NCBI RefSeq assembly: GCF_901933205.1
Contig: NC_044571.1
Location: 73,781,689 to 73,845,688 of the forward strand
DNA: 64,000 nucleotides
DNA from: Camarhynchus parvulus
Lineage: Eukaryota > Chordata > Aves > Passeriformes > Thraupidae
Direction: 5' to 3'
Part shown: piece after piece, positions 62,584 to 64,000 of the stretch
How positions within the stretch are numbered: the first letter of the stretch is position 1
Layout of the letters: each line of letters starts with the position of its first letter
Position numbers and translations under genes: made by a program
The notes under the pieces: model-generated
Database searches by the model: none
Seen by the model: only the letters and a program-made list of their open reading frames with translations
Told to the model about the DNA's origin: nothing

Positions 62584-64000
62584 GTAGTTGTGATTTTGAT
62601 GGTGGTGTTAAAATGCTGCTTATCTGTGTTCTCTTCTCACATGTGTCTTGTGTAAAATGCAGTTTTTAAAAACGGACTTCCTGAGATAGAGGGTTTTCTG
62701 TGCTTCTTTGATTTCAAAGCAGAACTGTACTTCAGCAGTTCAGGGGCTATGGAGAGACTTTGGCCTTTGGATAAGGCTTTTTTTAACCTGAAACAGTAGT
62801 TACTTGGGTTGAGGAGGAGAAGGAAGCATTGGAAATGCTATTGAAGTAGATAAACTTTTATTCTCTTTCTCTGTGTTTTCTTTTTTTTTCTTCAGGCTTT
62901 TAACTTTTGTACCTTTATATCTTCCATGGTTCTCTGTCAAGTGTAATTTGTCTCATCTAAGGTCCCATTAAAAACATGTCTATCTTGGAAATCTTTTCCG
63001 TCTTGTTTTTATTAAGGCTGTGGTTCTGTGGGAATTGAGCTGGTTGGCTCACTTGCAACTGTTTAAATGGGGACAGCTTTCTCTTTCCTTGCAGAAAAGA
63101 GACCTAGCAGAAAGCTACCTGGGTTTTTGATTTGTAGTGTTCTGCCACAGTAGAGTTACAGCAGATCGGAGAATGACCTCACAGATACTGATGTAGCAAA
63201 AAGTGACAGGAACTTGCAGACAGGGAAGTTAGAGTTTCTAATTTCGCTCTCATTTATGAGGAAATACAAATGGCTTGAAACACTGTAGAGCAGTATCATT
63301 TACCCTATGCTTGTTCATCCTCATCCTGAAAATTCTTCCCATTCAAATATGGAAACATCAGTTAGATCTTTATATATTTTTGTAATAAAATTTGGTTTAA
63401 TTTTTGCTCAGATTTCAAACCACATGGTCAGACGTTAATGAATCAGCAATCTTGTTTATATTGTAAACTCTTTAGAACAAAGACTGTGTCTTTCTAGGGT
63501 TGCTTGGAAATGGGTCTGTAATTTGGACTTGTTCCCCTTGAAACTGTCCCAGGTACCAAATTATCCATCTAATCTATCCAAAGAGTAATTTTGGGTCCAG
63601 CAAGGTCCTTTTTGGTGACGGAACATTTGAATAAGTGATATGTGAAACAAAATCATAGTGCTAGTGGTAAACTTGTGTCAGGAATATGGAAAATACTTCC
63701 AGGCTTTGTGCAAGAGTCTGACTATCTCTGAATTAACATCATCAATTCCTACGTGTGCTGCAGCAGTTGTGTAGTGGGGTCTTTGCAGATAAAGTGAAAG
63801 GAGTGGTTTGAACCTCTGCATGTCCTTCACACACATGGGTCTCTCCATCAATAACAGTCCAGAAAATAGCAGTAATTAATAATGAGGTAAATCTTGAAAA
63901 ATATGATCCTTGGCAGACAGCCTGATGCAGAGCTTAGAACAGATGTTAACAGAGCCTTCACAATAGGCATAATCACAGCAGTGCTCAGAGTGTAATTTTT
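62584..64000 (+). other. ALKBH8: ALKBH8 intron 2 (partial)
   Basis: From the GTAGTT donor to the right edge. AT-rich, with no repeat and no following coding exon recognised. Confidence 0.8.

Noticed and set aside
1..64000. CRISPR arrays, operons, tRNA or rRNA genes, endogenous retroviral LTR pairs
   Set aside because: None of the diagnostic structures was seen. The interspersed repeats all look like CR1 LINE fragments.

Overview
The window is vertebrate nuclear DNA, almost certainly from a bird and probably from Neoaves or a passerine. The evidence is two vertebrate genes with GT-AG introns and CpG-island promoters, and at least twelve interspersed repeats that are nearly all CR1 LINE fragments of the avian type. 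No bacterial, phage, CRISPR or operon structure is present. Almost all of the short open reading frames are chance frames in introns, CR1 relics or CpG-rich sequence.

Two genes lie head to head. ELMOD1, an ELMO-domain GAP for ARF/ARL GTPases, runs on the minus strand from a CpG island near 47.7-48.5 kb to poly(A) signals near 5.7-5.9 kb. I could place every coding exon: eleven exons between 32935 and 6900, all with GT-AG borders, joining in frame to exactly 334 codons plus a stop, which is the length I recall for the mammalian protein. Two exons are very small (29 nt and 24 nt). One noncoding first exon ends at a strong donor at 48105. The second gene, ALKBH8 (tRNA wobble-uridine methyltransferase/hydroxylase), starts on the plus strand in a CpG island at 58.43-58.78 kb. 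Its first homologous coding exon (44 codons) is at 62443-62583, and the rest lies beyond the right edge. The divergent ELMOD1-ALKBH8 arrangement matches the order I recall from mammals.

Layout: 1-5.7 kb, intergenic DNA downstream of ELMOD1 with one CR1. 5.7-6.9 kb, ELMOD1 3' UTR. 6.9-33 kb, ELMOD1 coding exons with introns holding several CR1 copies. 33-48.1 kb, the long first intron. 47.66-48.48 kb, ELMOD1 promoter island. 48.5-57.65 kb, intergenic spacer with no recognised gene. 57.66-58.40 kb, a CR1 copy immediately upstream of the ALKBH8 island. 58.43-64 kb, ALKBH8 exon 1, intron 1, exon 2 and part of intron 2.

No new biological system was found. The points most worth a second look are the in-frame 24-nt ELMOD1 microexon, a possible arginine-rich N-terminal extension of ALKBH8 starting in its CpG-island exon, upstream ORFs at both genes, a 132-nt CR1 core shared almost perfectly by three copies around ELMOD1 exons, and an unidentified minus-strand ORF with a membrane-segment-like stretch in ELMOD1 intron 5.
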